From: Chitinophaga sancti
Lineage (GTDB): Bacteria > Bacteroidota > Bacteroidia > Chitinophagales > Chitinophagaceae
Reading direction: 5' to 3'
Length of the DNA: 64,000 nt
Assembly: GCF_034424315.1 (NCBI RefSeq)
Contig: NZ_CP139972.1
Coordinates: 3,720,001 to 3,784,000 of the forward strand
The position numbers and the translations under genes were made by a program. Positions 43,010 to 53,400 of the stretch are shown here, in pieces. Position 1 is the stretch's first letter, and each line of letters opens with the position of its first letter. Below the pieces are notes generated by a model. The model did no database searches, was not told the origin of the DNA, and worked only from the letters and a program-made list of their open reading frames with translations.

Positions 43010-44545
43010 CTAATAAGCCGTTTCGTCTGCACCCTTATCCACCCTGCTGTTCTGAATCCTGCTCTGTTTATCAATATCAAATTCCTGGTAACCCAATACA
43101 AATGAAGGATCACCCGCATTGATAGCCGGAGATGTACTGCCCAGGTGCAGATTTGTAGCACTTACATAATTCGGATTGCCATAAGTAGAATGCGCATCCA
43201 AACCCGTTGCTGCCGTAAATGCTGCCAGTGAGCCATACGTCGTGCTGGTAGGATACCAGTCGAAAGTAGAACTTGCGGCACTGCCTGAAGCACCATAATA
43301 CAGGTTGTAATCACTCACCAGGTGGGTAGATGAATATCCCCACAATGCAATCATCATAATATCACTTGCAGAGTAAACAATGTTATTTTTGATAGTGACA
43401 TAATCTGTATTCTGCAAACTGATTTCTCCTCCCCATCCACCATCTGTATTGTTCTTATACAGGGAGTTGTTCATGATGGTGGAATAAGTCACCTTACTGT
43501 TCGCCTGGTTAGAACCTACAAGGATACCAGCATTCCTGCTGTTGTAAATAAAATTGTCCCTGATGTTGATACCAGTAGCTGTGTAGTTGTTATTTTCACA
43601 ACCTGCGGAAATACCTGCATAGTTATTATAGCAGATATTGCCTTCAATGTTAATGTACTTACCACCATCTACATAAATTCCGCCATTCAATGCAATAGGT
43701 GAAATACAGTTGTATACGATATTGTATTTCACATTTCCATTGCGGGCCATATTTACACTATCATTGGCATTGGCCCATGAATAATGCCCCGTCATGTCGA
43801 TACCGATGTTACGAATGTGATGTACCACATTACTTTCAATGAGGAAGTTCTCCACATTCCCAGCCATGGTCAGGCCTTCGCTATACCCGGTATTACAGCT
43901 GTAGATCTGGTTGCTGCCAATGTATACCTTGTTGTAAGAAGCGAGTGCATCACCCCATACCATCAATGGATTTGCATTGTCAGTAGAAGCAGGAGAAGCT
44001 GTAGAATCCGTGGTCCAGCCAATGTTGTAGATCTTACAACCAGTCACCTGGATGTCAGTACCACTACCCTTGAAAAGGATGCCGACTGCGCTGGAAGTCG
44101 TGTTGTTCGCCACCGTAATGTTGTTGATCCGAACATGGCTCCTGGAAACTGCTGCAATCATTGCTTTCTGCGTACCATTGCTGGCACCTACCCCATCGAG
44201 GATGACCGTACCACCATTGTAATTGGTAAGGGTAATGGGATGGGTAGAATCAGCACCGGAATAAGGCCACCAGAGTTTTTCCTTGTAGGTGCCGGCAGCT
44301 ACCCAGATCGTAGCGCCTACGCCATCGCTTGTTTTCCACAAGGCTGCCTGGATCGTCTTTAATGGCAATGTGTCTGAAGTACCGGCATTGGCATCACTTC
44401 CTGTGCTGCCATTGACATAATAGTTAGTGACTGAGGACGTCGTCACAGCGGTGGTAGTGGTGTTCTTTAGCTTTTCTTCCGCCTCTTTTTTACAGGCAGA
44501 AAGAATCAGCAAGCCACTACAGGCAATTAAGAGGGTTTTTCTCAT
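43010..44545 (-). CDS. Right-handed parallel beta-helix surface lipoprotein
   Basis: A 511-aa lipoprotein with lipobox LILSAC (Cys17). The N-terminus of the mature part is a DUF1565/pectate-lyase-like start: 'YYVNGSTGSDANAGTSDTLPLKTIQAAL' followed by 'IWVAAGTYKEKLWWP'. It then has many short coils of the beta-helix type ('ISAGCENNNYTATGINIRDNFIYNSRNAGILVGSN'). 'YNIVYNCISPIALNGGIYVDGG' shows the repeating NxI/V coil pattern. Such lipoproteins may be polysaccharide lyases or carbohydrate binders. No catalytic Lys/Arg/His set for a known lyase family could be picked out. Confidence 0.85.
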   Translation of the reverse strand: MRKTLLIACSGLLILSACKKEAEEKLKNTTTTAVTTSSVTNYYVNGSTGSDANAGTSDTLPLKTIQAALWKTSDGVGATIWVAAGTYKEKLWWPYSGADSTHPITLTNYNGGTVILDGVGASNGTQKAMIAAVSRSHVRINNITVANNTTSSAVGILFKGSGTDIQVTGCKIYNIGWTTDSTASPASTDNANPLMVWGDALASYNKVYIGSNQIYSCNTGYSEGLTMAGNVENFLIESNVVHHIRNIGIDMTGHYSWANANDSVNMARNGNVKYNIVYNCISPIALNGGIYVDGGKYINIEGNICYNNYAGISAGCENNNYTATGINIRDNFIYNSRNAGILVGSNQANSKVTYSTIMNNSLYKNNTDGGWGGEISLQNTDYVTIKNNIVYSASDIMMIALWGYSSTHLVSDYNLYYGASGSAASSTFDWYPTSTTYGSLAAFTAATGLDAHSTYGNPNYVSATNLHLGSTSPAINAGDPSFVLGYQEFDIDKQSRIQNSRVDKGADETAY

Positions 44546-44631
44546 GGTGTTAATTTTGGTTAACGGGTTCTCTAATAAAGCTGCTTTTCACAATAAAGAC
44601 GAAGGGGAGGATAGATAGGACCGCTAATTCC

Positions 44632-44668
44632 AAAAAAAATAGCCACCCTTTTACAAAGGCGGCTATCG
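44632..44668 (-). terminator. Terminator after the small membrane protein gene
   Basis: ATAGCC near 44640-44645 pairs with GGCTAT near 44661-44666, with CCTTT/AAAGG continuing the stem inside. The minus strand then runs into eight T residues. Confidence 0.75.
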
Positions 44669-44688
44669 AAGCATGCATACAATGCTAA

Positions 44689-45006
44689 TTATCTAAAACG
44701 GGGAATTACCAGGTAACGGCAAATGGTGTGGGCAGTGAGTGATAATACCACTACTCCACCAAGGATCAGGGACTGCTTACCAAAAGTATCAAACACATCC
44801 AGGATGGGTGAAACCTGTTTTCCCGCGAATAAAGCAGTCATCAGGAATACCAGCACTCCCGCTATCCAGAGTGTGAGATGTGAATAGAAATAGCGCTTCT
44901 TCTGGTAACCATTTTTACCAAAAGAGGTGAATAACAAAATAACATGTGCGACGAAAAATACAAGGGCCAGGATGGCGAGTGTTGTGAACACGGTCATAAC
45001 AATCAA
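44689..45006 (-). CDS. Small membrane protein, unknown
   Basis: Unrecognised 105-aa protein with three membrane helices (about residues 3-27, 45-62 and 75-95). The loops contain 'FGKNGYQKKRYFYSH' and 'FAGKQVSPILDVFDTFGKQSL', and the C-terminus 'HTICRYLVIPRFR' is basic. It lies between a beta-helix lipoprotein and a c-type cytochrome gene, all on the minus strand but each bounded by its own terminator. A possible membrane partner for the cytochrome is a weak suggestion from position only. Confidence 0.6.
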   Translation of the reverse strand: MIVMTVFTTLAILALVFFVAHVILLFTSFGKNGYQKKRYFYSHLTLWIAGVLVFLMTALFAGKQVSPILDVFDTFGKQSLILGGVVVLSLTAHTICRYLVIPRFR

Positions 45007-45108
45007 TTTAGTTGTGCGTTAGTGGCGATGATCTTCTATTTACAATAAACTACAGTGGAAACTTCTATTATTATAAAGATAATTTTTTTATGCTTTCAGC
45101 CAATAAAA

Positions 45109-45137
45109 TTTCCGGCAGGCTGTACACCTGCCGGAAA
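45109..45137 (-). terminator. Terminator after the diheme cytochrome gene
   Basis: TTTCCGGCAGG at 45109-45119 pairs perfectly with CCTGCCGGAAA at 45127-45137, 7-nt loop, followed on the minus strand by TTTTA. It begins 8 bp past the cytochrome stop. Confidence 0.88.
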
Positions 45138-45144
45138 TAATTCA

Positions 45145-45624
45145 TTAATTACTTTTGGGAGGTGGTGGAGGCCCATCATGACCAGCACCCGGAGGAGGAC
45201 CCTGAGGACCTTTGTCCATACCACCCGGAGGGGTTGAGGCCGGCTCTTTCTGACCATTGTGACAGGTGTAGCAGGTAACAGTCATTATCTGTTTACCATT
45301 CTCATCCTTACCGGATTTAAAATACTTCTTGTTGATCTTCATTGTCAACTTCATCATATCCCTGGCAGTTTCCTTTTCTTCCAATTCATCACTGGCAAAA
45401 TCCATCTTTTTAGGATCATCCTTGGAATGCGCATGGCAGAAATCGCATTTTACGCCCAGAGACTTATTGAACACATGCATTGTTTGCATCAGCTCATCAT
45501 GACTGATGTTCTTAGGCAAAACTTTCAGATTCTTCGCCTTCTCTTCAGGTGGCAAAGAAAGTGAACAAAGTACCACTGCCAGCATTAACGACAATGGCAC
45601 TAAAAGTGATTTCTTAAATTTCAT
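45145..45624 (-). CDS. Secreted diheme c-type cytochrome with Pro/Gly-rich tail
   Basis: About 159 aa with a signal peptide (MKFKKSLLVPLSLMLAVVLCSLSLP). Two haem motifs are CDFCH and CYTCH, separated by about 55 residues containing two Met-rich helices 'ARDMMKLTMKINKKYF'. This layout resembles the domain of the tetrahaem cytochrome subunit of photosynthetic reaction centres (CytC_RC), a domain that Chitinophagaceae use in non-photosynthetic cytochromes. The C-terminus is a 30-residue Pro/Gly tract (PPGGMDKGPQGPPPGAGHD...). It may transfer electrons at the outer face of the inner membrane. No redox partner is next to it. Confidence 0.88.
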   Translation of the reverse strand: MKFKKSLLVPLSLMLAVVLCSLSLPPEEKAKNLKVLPKNISHDELMQTMHVFNKSLGVKCDFCHAHSKDDPKKMDFASDELEEKETARDMMKLTMKINKKYFKSGKDENGKQIMTVTCYTCHNGQKEPASTPPGGMDKGPQGPPPGAGHDGPPPPPKSN

Positions 45625-45856
45625 GACCATGGGTTTTTGTAATAGTTATAAGCTTCCGGGAGGAAATTTAGGAAACTGGACAGATATAATCAAAGTTTTT
45701 ATGAGGAAAGGAGGATGGCTGGTATAATAGCCTGCCCCTATACGCGGAGCAGGCCGTTGACAGTTGAAGGTTTAAGAAAAAAGCGCTGGAAAATTACTGC
45801 TTTTCCCACTTGTAGCCGAATCCCGGCAGCATATTTAACGTTTCGATCACACGGAC

Positions 45857-46876
45857 TTACCACACATTTCTGGGACAACCATCATCATATTTATTGCCGA
45901 AAGTAAAGCCCAGCACCAACTCATGGGTGCCCCGGTTATAAGACGCCAGCGCCGTGGTAGCATTGTCATAAGAGTAGCCCAGGTTGACGGTATTGGAGAT
46001 ATTAAATCCTACCATTCCTGCAAAACTGTCCTTATGACGATAGCTCGCCCCTATCCAGATCATATCCCTGTACTGCAATTTCGTGTTCACTTCCACCTGC
46101 ATGGGCAGGGGATTGATATACTTGACCATCAGGGAAGGGGTCAGATTCAGATCCTCATTAATTAAGATCCGGTAACCTCCCGTTACAAAAATGTGCGGAA
46201 CGGTTTTACCCGTTTCTGTTGTAATGGTATGATCTGCATAAGTAAGGGTATTCGGCACGATCTGCTGTGCAGATACTCCAATAAAATAATCCGCTGAATA
46301 GAGATATAAACCCGCCGTCATATCAAACTTCGTTTTGTTCAATATACCACTGGCATACACCACCGGGTCTACCGTTGTATTATTAAAGTTCAGTGCAGCA
46401 CTGTTCAGGCGAAAACGACTGAAACCCAAACCAAATCCTGCTGATAAACTCGTTCTTGGTGTAAGCCCTATATGATAGGCATAAGTACCGTATAAACTCT
46501 GGTTGGACAAAGGCCCTGTTACATCATTGATCAATTGCATGCCTACCCCATGATGAGGTTCTGCTGCCGAATAATTCTCCCAATACCTTTGCCCCCGTGG
46601 ATTCTCGCCCGGTACAGCAAAAGAAGTGGCAGTAGTACGATAATCTTTTTTATTGATCGGCCCCTGAACGGTAACATAAGTAGTCACCGGCCCTCCATTC
46701 AATCCCGTCCACTGATGACGGTGACTGACCTTAACATCCACGTAGTTTTCAATACCTGACAATGCAGGATTGATAATATACTGGTTGAGTATATACTGTG
46801 TATAGTGTGGCTTTTGCTGTGCATATCCATTTATAGCCAGCAGCATGCTCATACCTAAAATGATAACTTTATTCAT
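45857..46876 (-). CDS. PorP/SprF-family type IX secretion outer-membrane protein
   Basis: A 339-aa barrel-forming protein. The signal peptide ends NGYAQQ. The PorP/SprF opening 'PHYTQYILNQYIINPALSGIENYVDVKVSHRHQWTGLNGGPVTTYVTVQGP' is diagnostic, and the C-terminus 'NLGYSYDNATTALASYNRGTHELVLGFTFG' is the usual final strand pair. PorP/SprF-like proteins hold type-B CTD cargo at the cell surface after type IX secretion. It starts 13 bp after the stop of the CHU_C-domain gene, so the two are a cargo/receptor pair. Confidence 0.95.
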   Translation of the reverse strand: MNKVIILGMSMLLAINGYAQQKPHYTQYILNQYIINPALSGIENYVDVKVSHRHQWTGLNGGPVTTYVTVQGPINKKDYRTTATSFAVPGENPRGQRYWENYSAAEPHHGVGMQLINDVTGPLSNQSLYGTYAYHIGLTPRTSLSAGFGLGFSRFRLNSAALNFNNTTVDPVVYASGILNKTKFDMTAGLYLYSADYFIGVSAQQIVPNTLTYADHTITTETGKTVPHIFVTGGYRILINEDLNLTPSLMVKYINPLPMQVEVNTKLQYRDMIWIGASYRHKDSFAGMVGFNISNTVNLGYSYDNATTALASYNRGTHELVLGFTFGNKYDDGCPRNVW

Positions 46877-46889
46877 ATCGCTGGTTTTC

Positions 46890-48851
46890 TTATCGGAGAA
46901 TCACCACCCAACCACTGGGATTAGTACCAAACCCAATTTTCAGATCTATTGTATAATAATAAGTACCTACCGGCAAAGGCTTGCCATTGTATGTGCCATC
47001 CCATTCCGTACCATACCCCTGGCTGTGAAAGACCACCTGCCCATACCTGTTGAATACATTTACAATGGCTTCGGGATAAGTATCCAGTTTGGCAATCTTC
47101 CAGGTATCATTAATGCCATCACCATTGGGTGAAAAAGCATTTGGGATGATGATCGTTTTATACACCCGGATATACACATCATCTGTTGCATCTCCGCAAC
47201 CGAGATTGGAACTAACGGTCAGGGTATACGTTGTATTATCTGTAGGTGTAACGATGGGGTTCAGGATTGCTGCATCTGTGATATTATATACGGGTGTCCA
47301 TGCATAACTTACATCCGTACCACCAGCCGTACCTGCCAGCTGTGCGGCTTCCCCTTCAAAGATGTGCTGATCCACACCCGCATTGGCTGTTGGCAGTTTC
47401 CATACATTCACCGTCACTGTATCATACGCATTGCAGGTACCATTGCTTACCGTTAAAATATAGGATGTCGTATCTGTTGGAGAAGCATTTGTTGTTGCAC
47501 TCGTCGGAGCTGTAACTGTAGATGATGGTGACCAGAGATAAGTACTGCCGCCACTCCCTTCCAATGTCACAGAAGCTCCCTCACACATGCTCTGATCAGC
47601 ACCCGCATCGGCAGCTGGTGCAGCGTTTACATCAATACTGGTCGTATCCCTATTGCTGCAACCTACTGCTGTGGTTAAGGTCACAATGTAGTCTCCGTTG
47701 TTAGCAGCGGTGACACTATTGATCACCGGGTTCTGTTCACTGCTTGTAAATCCATTAGGCCCTGTCCAGCTATAAGTTGCACCTGAAAATGAAGATGAAC
47801 TTAATTCAAGCTTATCTCCTTCACATCCGGGGTTATTAGTGCTGGCCTGCGGATCAGGGTTATCATCTACCTGTATGGTGATCACATTTGAACTGACACG
47901 ACAACCGGAAGATCCGATATTGGTAGTCGATGCTGCGGACATTCTATATAAATAAGTACCTGCTGTCGTTGGCTGACGTACATAAGTTGTGCTGGTAGCA
48001 CCACTGATATCTGTCCAGGTAGTACCACCATCTGTACTCACCTGCCATTGATAGGCAGGATCTGTATAGCCACTGGATACAGTGCCATTAAATGTAAATA
48101 CCGTGGCATCATCTTTACATACTTCCTTTGAGGATGCGCCATCGCTGGTATATGCAGTCACTGTAGGACCACAGGCCCGAAAAGTAATATCATCCAATGC
48201 AAGGTCATTCGCCGGTGCACCACCCGGACTACTGTTACTGATCTTGATTTCAACATCTGTTACACCCGCAGGTGTGGTAAAGTAAAAACCTATTTGCTTC
48301 CACACGGCTCCTCCACTCGTCAGCGGAATAGAACCGGTGGTATAGCTGCCATAGGTAGTAGATTCATCGCTTGATAAAATAGAGAAGGTAACATTCGGCG
48401 GATTATTATCCTGGGAACGGAGCAGGTTCACAATCCATGCTGCAAACTCATACGTGGTGCCTCCACACAAACCAGTTACTGTTTTTTTGTAGAAATAATC
48501 CTGTACAGAGGTAGCGGCATTTACCACCATCATGTACCCACTACCGGTATGATCCGTAGTACTCCACCATACCGTGCCAGAAGCCGCCGTGGAGCTTTCT
48601 ATCGTATAATAACCGTCACTGGGAAAAGCCTTCGTTACATATGTATAAGTGGTCGTGCCGGAAGCCAGCGCGCCCCCAAAGGAAGATGTACCTGAGCCGA
48701 AGTCAATACTGACAACGGGATCTCCCAGGCTCCCGGTACATAACTGGGCCTTCATTTCATGTGAGCAAAGTAATAGCAGCAACACCGACAGCAAGCACTT
48801 CAAACTGGCGTTAACGCTTGCACGTTTACGTTTTAAGATAGCAATGATCAT
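46890..48851 (-). CDS. Large secreted protein with CHU_C (type IX secretion, type B) domain
   Basis: About 653 aa from the Met at 48851, with a long signal (basic start, then LLSVLLLLLCSHEMKAQ); a longer start at 48932 is in frame. After it come a MAM/CBM-like jelly-roll domain (about 40-230, 'TYTYVTKAFPSDGYYTIESS'), then four or more Ig/PKD-like repeats ('YQWQVSTDGGTTWTDISGATS', 'YSWTGPNGFTSSEQNPVI', 'YLWSPSSTV', 'YAWTPVYNIT'). The gliding-motility-associated C-terminal domain ('PNAFSPNGDGINDTWKI..L..YPEAIVNVFNRYGQVVF') ends '.GWVVILR'. It is predicted to be exported by the type IX system and displayed with its neighbour PorP/SprF-like protein, as an adhesin-like surface protein. Confidence 0.92.
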   Translation of the reverse strand: MIIAILKRKRASVNASLKCLLSVLLLLLCSHEMKAQLCTGSLGDPVVSIDFGSGTSSFGGALASGTTTYTYVTKAFPSDGYYTIESSTAASGTVWWSTTDHTGSGYMMVVNAATSVQDYFYKKTVTGLCGGTTYEFAAWIVNLLRSQDNNPPNVTFSILSSDESTTYGSYTTGSIPLTSGGAVWKQIGFYFTTPAGVTDVEIKISNSSPGGAPANDLALDDITFRACGPTVTAYTSDGASSKEVCKDDATVFTFNGTVSSGYTDPAYQWQVSTDGGTTWTDISGATSTTYVRQPTTAGTYLYRMSAASTTNIGSSGCRVSSNVITIQVDDNPDPQASTNNPGCEGDKLELSSSSFSGATYSWTGPNGFTSSEQNPVINSVTAANNGDYIVTLTTAVGCSNRDTTSIDVNAAPAADAGADQSMCEGASVTLEGSGGSTYLWSPSSTVTAPTSATTNASPTDTTSYILTVSNGTCNAYDTVTVNVWKLPTANAGVDQHIFEGEAAQLAGTAGGTDVSYAWTPVYNITDAAILNPIVTPTDNTTYTLTVSSNLGCGDATDDVYIRVYKTIIIPNAFSPNGDGINDTWKIAKLDTYPEAIVNVFNRYGQVVFHSQGYGTEWDGTYNGKPLPVGTYYYTIDLKIGFGTNPSGWVVILR

Positions 48852-49084
48852 TATAACAGGTATAGTCCTTGGAAATTGGGTATTGACTATATTCTGATTT
48901 AAAAAGCCAGCCGCAGGCCATCCTTTCGGCATTGCCTTTTATAAAATACAATATGAATCAATACCGGAAATTGCTTTGAGATTAACAGAATGCTAGGTCG
49001 AGTGGTAAGACAAAAATATCCTTATAACTTTAATAGAGGAAAATACTATGCAGAAAGCCGGAATTTATAGACGAATGAATAAGA

Positions 49085-49113
49085 AAGCCGGCCACATAAG
49101 ATGCAGCCGGCTT
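49085..49113 (-). terminator. Hairpin terminator after the second SusD gene
   Basis: AAGCCGGC at 49085-49092 pairs perfectly with GCCGGCTT at 49106-49113. The following minus-strand bases are T-rich but interrupted, so the terminator is weak. Confidence 0.6.
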
Positions 49114-49134
49114 CAGATTGAACTTAGGTGTTTA

Positions 49135-50430
49135 TTAGAATGATGGATCCGTTGGCGTATTTGTATTGCCGTTCCGCTCTACGAATGGATAAGGGAAATA
49201 AGAACGCTTACGCTCCGTAGCTGGCCTGTTAAAGCGACGCTCATCTTCCAGTGCCAGTCCACCCATGAACAATTCGATACGGCGATGCTTGTAAATCAGC
49301 TCCAGCAAGTCACTTTCTGTTGTGGCCACTACTGCAGGCAAGGCTGCTCCTACACCAAAAGCATCCTGCGATGCGGTCTTGGTCACGACCTTATTCAGCT
49401 CTATCAAACCATTTACAATATCATGCTGACGTGCATAACATTCAGCTTTGATCAGGGTCATTTCACCAGGCAGGTATACAGGAATATTCTGTAACAGCGC
49501 ACTGTAGAAACCCTTGATCCCATAAACCGGTTTGGTACCTACTGCTACATAGAACGGAAAGCGCTTGTCTGCAGCATCCGGACGTAATCCTGGCGGTAAG
49601 CTCATCGCAGAGTCCACTACCTGGTAGATATTATTGGTAGAGGTGACCAATGCAAAGATGGGATTAGTGGTCAGTGAATTGTAATTGAAAGTAGAAGTGG
49701 TACCCGGAGACACCTGGTTCGCTGCTCCGAGGGCAGTGGCATAATCGCCGGAGAACAATGCATAGCGCGCTTTCAGTGCATACAAGGTGTTTTGCAGGTT
49801 GATCCCCGCCGGAATGTTTTTGATAAATGTAGTACTCACTGCATTCGCACTGATGGTAGCCAGGGCATTGTCAATGATAGCAATCGCCCTGGCATAACCT
49901 GCAGTATTGGTAATGAAGGGAACATTCGTACCTGTTGTATCCGGGATCTGCTCCCAGAACTCCGCCATATCACCAATGGCCAGTGCCTTCCAGATGGAGG
50001 TATAGGCAATGAGCCCACTGGCATAGTTTTTATCAGAGACTACACTGTTTACATTCTTCAATACATTGTCAGCATCAAAGATGATCTTGTTACTCACCGT
50101 CCAGAGACCTGTTACAATAGTGTTGGTGTTTTGCACATTGGTACCTCCCAGGTACAGCTGGTTCTCATCTGTATTACCGGCATTCACCACATACGTTTCA
50201 CCTGTGAGCAAACTGCTGGCTGCTACCTTGGTATAGATATTCCCGGTTCTGTTGGCAGTGTACCAGTTTTGCAAACCTACCGCTACATCTGTCAGTGCAT
50301 TGGCTGAGCTCAATGCTTTGTCTGATGAAGGTCCGGAAGGATCTGTATATTCCTTTTTGCAGGATGCAGCAGCGAAGAGTAAGATCCCTGCTATAACAGA
50401 CCTGCTATAATTGTTGATATACCTTTTCAT
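49135..50430 (-). CDS. SusD/RagB-family lipoprotein, amino-sugar locus
   Basis: About 431 aa starting at the Met 19 bp downstream of the SusC stop; the lipobox is AAASC with Cys24 (MKRYINNYSRSVIAGILLFAAASC). It has the SusD-type organisation with TPR-like helices ('LYALKARYALFSGDYATALGAANQVSP') and the C-terminal signature 'LIKAECYARQHDIVNGLIELNKVV', 'LLELIYKHRRIELFMGGLALEDERRF'. It is shorter than classical SusD (about 500 aa). As the lid of the adjoining SusC it should capture the sugar that feeds the symporter-MurQ-AnmK route. Confidence 0.93.
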   Translation of the reverse strand: MKRYINNYSRSVIAGILLFAAASCKKEYTDPSGPSSDKALSSANALTDVAVGLQNWYTANRTGNIYTKVAASSLLTGETYVVNAGNTDENQLYLGGTNVQNTNTIVTGLWTVSNKIIFDADNVLKNVNSVVSDKNYASGLIAYTSIWKALAIGDMAEFWEQIPDTTGTNVPFITNTAGYARAIAIIDNALATISANAVSTTFIKNIPAGINLQNTLYALKARYALFSGDYATALGAANQVSPGTTSTFNYNSLTTNPIFALVTSTNNIYQVVDSAMSLPPGLRPDAADKRFPFYVAVGTKPVYGIKGFYSALLQNIPVYLPGEMTLIKAECYARQHDIVNGLIELNKVVTKTASQDAFGVGAALPAVVATTESDLLELIYKHRRIELFMGGLALEDERRFNRPATERKRSYFPYPFVERNGNTNTPTDPSF

Positions 50431-50449
50431 GAATCTCCTTTTTGATGGT

Positions 50450-53400
50450 TTAGAATTTGGCACGAATCGCTACGTTGAAAGTTCTTGGCGCAGGTACTGA
50501 ACCGAAATCAATACCACGCAGGATTGTACTTTGCCCTGCAGCATTCACTTCCGGATCGTATCCTTTGTAGTGATCCCATGAATAAAGGTTTCGTCCACCC
50601 ACGCTCACTGTCAGGTCACTGATTCCTTTTACCTTGCCTATATTGTAACTCAATGATACTTCTCTCAGTTTTACGAAAGAGCCATCATCAATTCTCCATT
50701 CCTGTATAGCATATACACCAGCGATATAACCACGGGGCAGCTGGCCCCTGTCTTCCTGTTCTGCTACTTTACCATTGTCCACACCTTGCCTGGTTCTGAA
50801 ATCGGCATTGAATACATCGCCCCCCTGTACAGCATCCAGCTGTGTATGCAGGTTCCATTTTTTGTAAGTGAAATCGTTGGTCAAAGTTCCTGTCCAGTCA
50901 GGGTTTGGATCACCTATTTTCTTTTGCAGGGAAGTGTTACCTGTTGGTAAACCGTTGGCATCACGACCCGGCGTATAAGTCAGGGAAGAATTTTGTACAC
51001 CGAGTTCTGTGAGCGGAATACCTGCTGCATTTTTGATCTGATTGCCATTGGCATCTCTTGCGAAGAAGGTGCCATAGAAGAAACCTATCGGTTCACCACT
51101 TAAAATAGCCACCGGTGCACCACTGTTTGTTGGATACAGAATGAGGTTCTTGCCGGTATTCAGCGCCTTGTTCCTGTTGTGGTTCCAGATAGCCGTCATG
51201 CTCCAGGTAAAGTCTTTTGTCTTTACAGGTTCTATATTCACGATTGCTTCCACACCATTGTTCTGCAGGGAACCCACATTGTCCAGTCGGCTGCTGTAGC
51301 CCTGTGTAGGTGCTATCGCGCTGGTGATGAGCAGATCGTTTACACGTTTACGATATACGTTCACCGATACGTTCAGCCGATTATCCAGGAAAGCCAGATC
51401 GGTACCGAACTCCAGTTCTTTCTGTCTTTCAGGTTTGATATCCGGGTTGGTGTAGGTAGTTTGTGAAGTGAAGGATGCTGCCCCTACGAAAGCCACTGCA
51501 TTGTAAGTATTGAACCGGCCATAAGCAGGGATACCCGTCAGGTTACCGGATTCACCATACGCTGCTCGTAGTTTGAAGAGGTTCCACCATTTTGACACAC
51601 CGAGCTTAGCCCAGTAGTCAGTACCTGAAATCACATAGCTACCACTCAGTTTAGTATACAGCTGGTTTCTTTCTGATTCACCGAATACAGATGAACCATC
51701 CATTCTCAATGCACCTGTCAGGAAGAGCTGATCACGGTACTTAAAGTTCTGCTGAATGAAGGCACCAGAGATAGATACTTCTGTACGCTGATCGGCACCT
51801 GTGATTGGCGTAGCTGCACCACTTACAGTCGTTACGTAAGGAGGCAGGCCACGCCCCTGCAGGAGGGTGTAATGCATTTTGGAATACTGTTGAGAGAAGC
51901 CTACCTGTGTTACAGAAGCCAGGCGACTGCTGATCTGCGCATTATAAGTGGCATTCACATCATGGTTGATCAGGAATGAATTGTTGGTACCTGCACTTGC
52001 ATAACCATTCTGAGTTGGGTCCAGCAAAGCACCACCACCATAGAAACCAGAACTTACATTATAAGCGTAAGGCGGGATGAGGGTTGTACCATCCTGGCTA
52101 TAATTATCAATACCCATATGATAGTCGATGGTCAGGTTCTTCACGGGTTTGAGTTTAAAACCCGCCCCCGCGATGATCCTGCTCGTTTGCTGCTGTTGTT
52201 TGATGTTTTCTATTACGGAAGCCGGGTTCACACGTCCACGCTCTCCTACTGCCATGATGTTTCCCTGCGCATCTCTTGCATGGATGTCATAATAGTTACC
52301 AATGATGGTAACAGCATTGGTAGGTGAGAAAAACGAGTTACCATCCGGCTTCTCGTTTGATTTGCTATAGATGTAGTTCATGCTGGCGTTGAAGCTGATC
52401 CATTTATTCAGTTCCTGATCGAGGTTCAAACGGAAACTGTAACGGTTGAAATCAGTATTCCTCACAATACCCTGGTTGTAGAGGTAACCGGCAGAAGCAT
52501 AGTATTTGGTTTTATTTTGTCCGCCTGTAACAGAGATATTATTATCAGTGCCAATACCTGTGCGGAAGATGTAGTCCTGGTAATCGTACCGTTGTACACT
52601 GGTGCTGTTCCTGATAGTGGGCGTCAGGATCGTTTGTGTAGAGTCTGCCGGACTACCACCGAATTTCGTAGGTGCTTCATTTACATCCAGTTTTTTGCGC
52701 AGCTGGTTTACATTGAAGCTGGTGCTGAAATTGACCACCGGTACGCCATTGGAACCGCGCTTGGTAAAGATCTGCACGACACCGGCATTTGCACGGCTAC
52801 CATAAATGGCTGCCGCTGCTGCACCATTCAGTACTTCAATACTTTCAATGTCTGCAGGGTTAATATCTACGATACGGCTCTGGCCTACATTACCCACTGA
52901 ATTACCACCCGCATAACTGGCATCGGCATTGGTAACACGGGTAGTTGAGTTATCGATGATCACACCATCGATGATATACAGGGGATCGGTAGAACCACTG
53001 ATAGTACTGGTACCACGGAGTTTTACAGAGATCCCGCCGGCAGGATCACCAGAGTTTTGTGTAACCTGTGCTCCGGCAGTTTTACCCTGTAAAGCAGCCA
53101 GCACGTTGCCTGTACCACCTTTTGTCAGTTCTGCCGCTTTTACCGTGCTCACATAGCTACCTAACTGTTTGCGGGTAGTACCGGCTGATGTACCTGTAAC
53201 CACCACTTCATCCAGTTTGGATACAGAGGTACCAAGCTGTGTATTTAATGTATAAGTTTTACCTGTACCAATTACCAGGTCACTTTGTTTCGGAGCGAAA
53301 CCGATACCGGAAAAACTTATAGTATAAGTACCTGGTTTCAGATCGGCGTTGATCACAAAGTTTCCATCTCCATCAGTCATCGCACCTGACCTGGTGTTTT

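Noticed and set aside
43784..44362. A 192-codon open frame on the plus strand.
   Set aside because: It is antisense to the beta-helix lipoprotein gene, with no signal, domain or start context.
49792..50307. A 171-codon plus-strand frame, and similar frames at 53965-54516 (plus) and 23616-24173 (minus).
   Set aside because: All lie opposite well-supported genes (SusD, DeoR and the secreted DLDGDGE protein) and encode low-complexity or Cys/Ile/His-rich strings typical of antisense reading.
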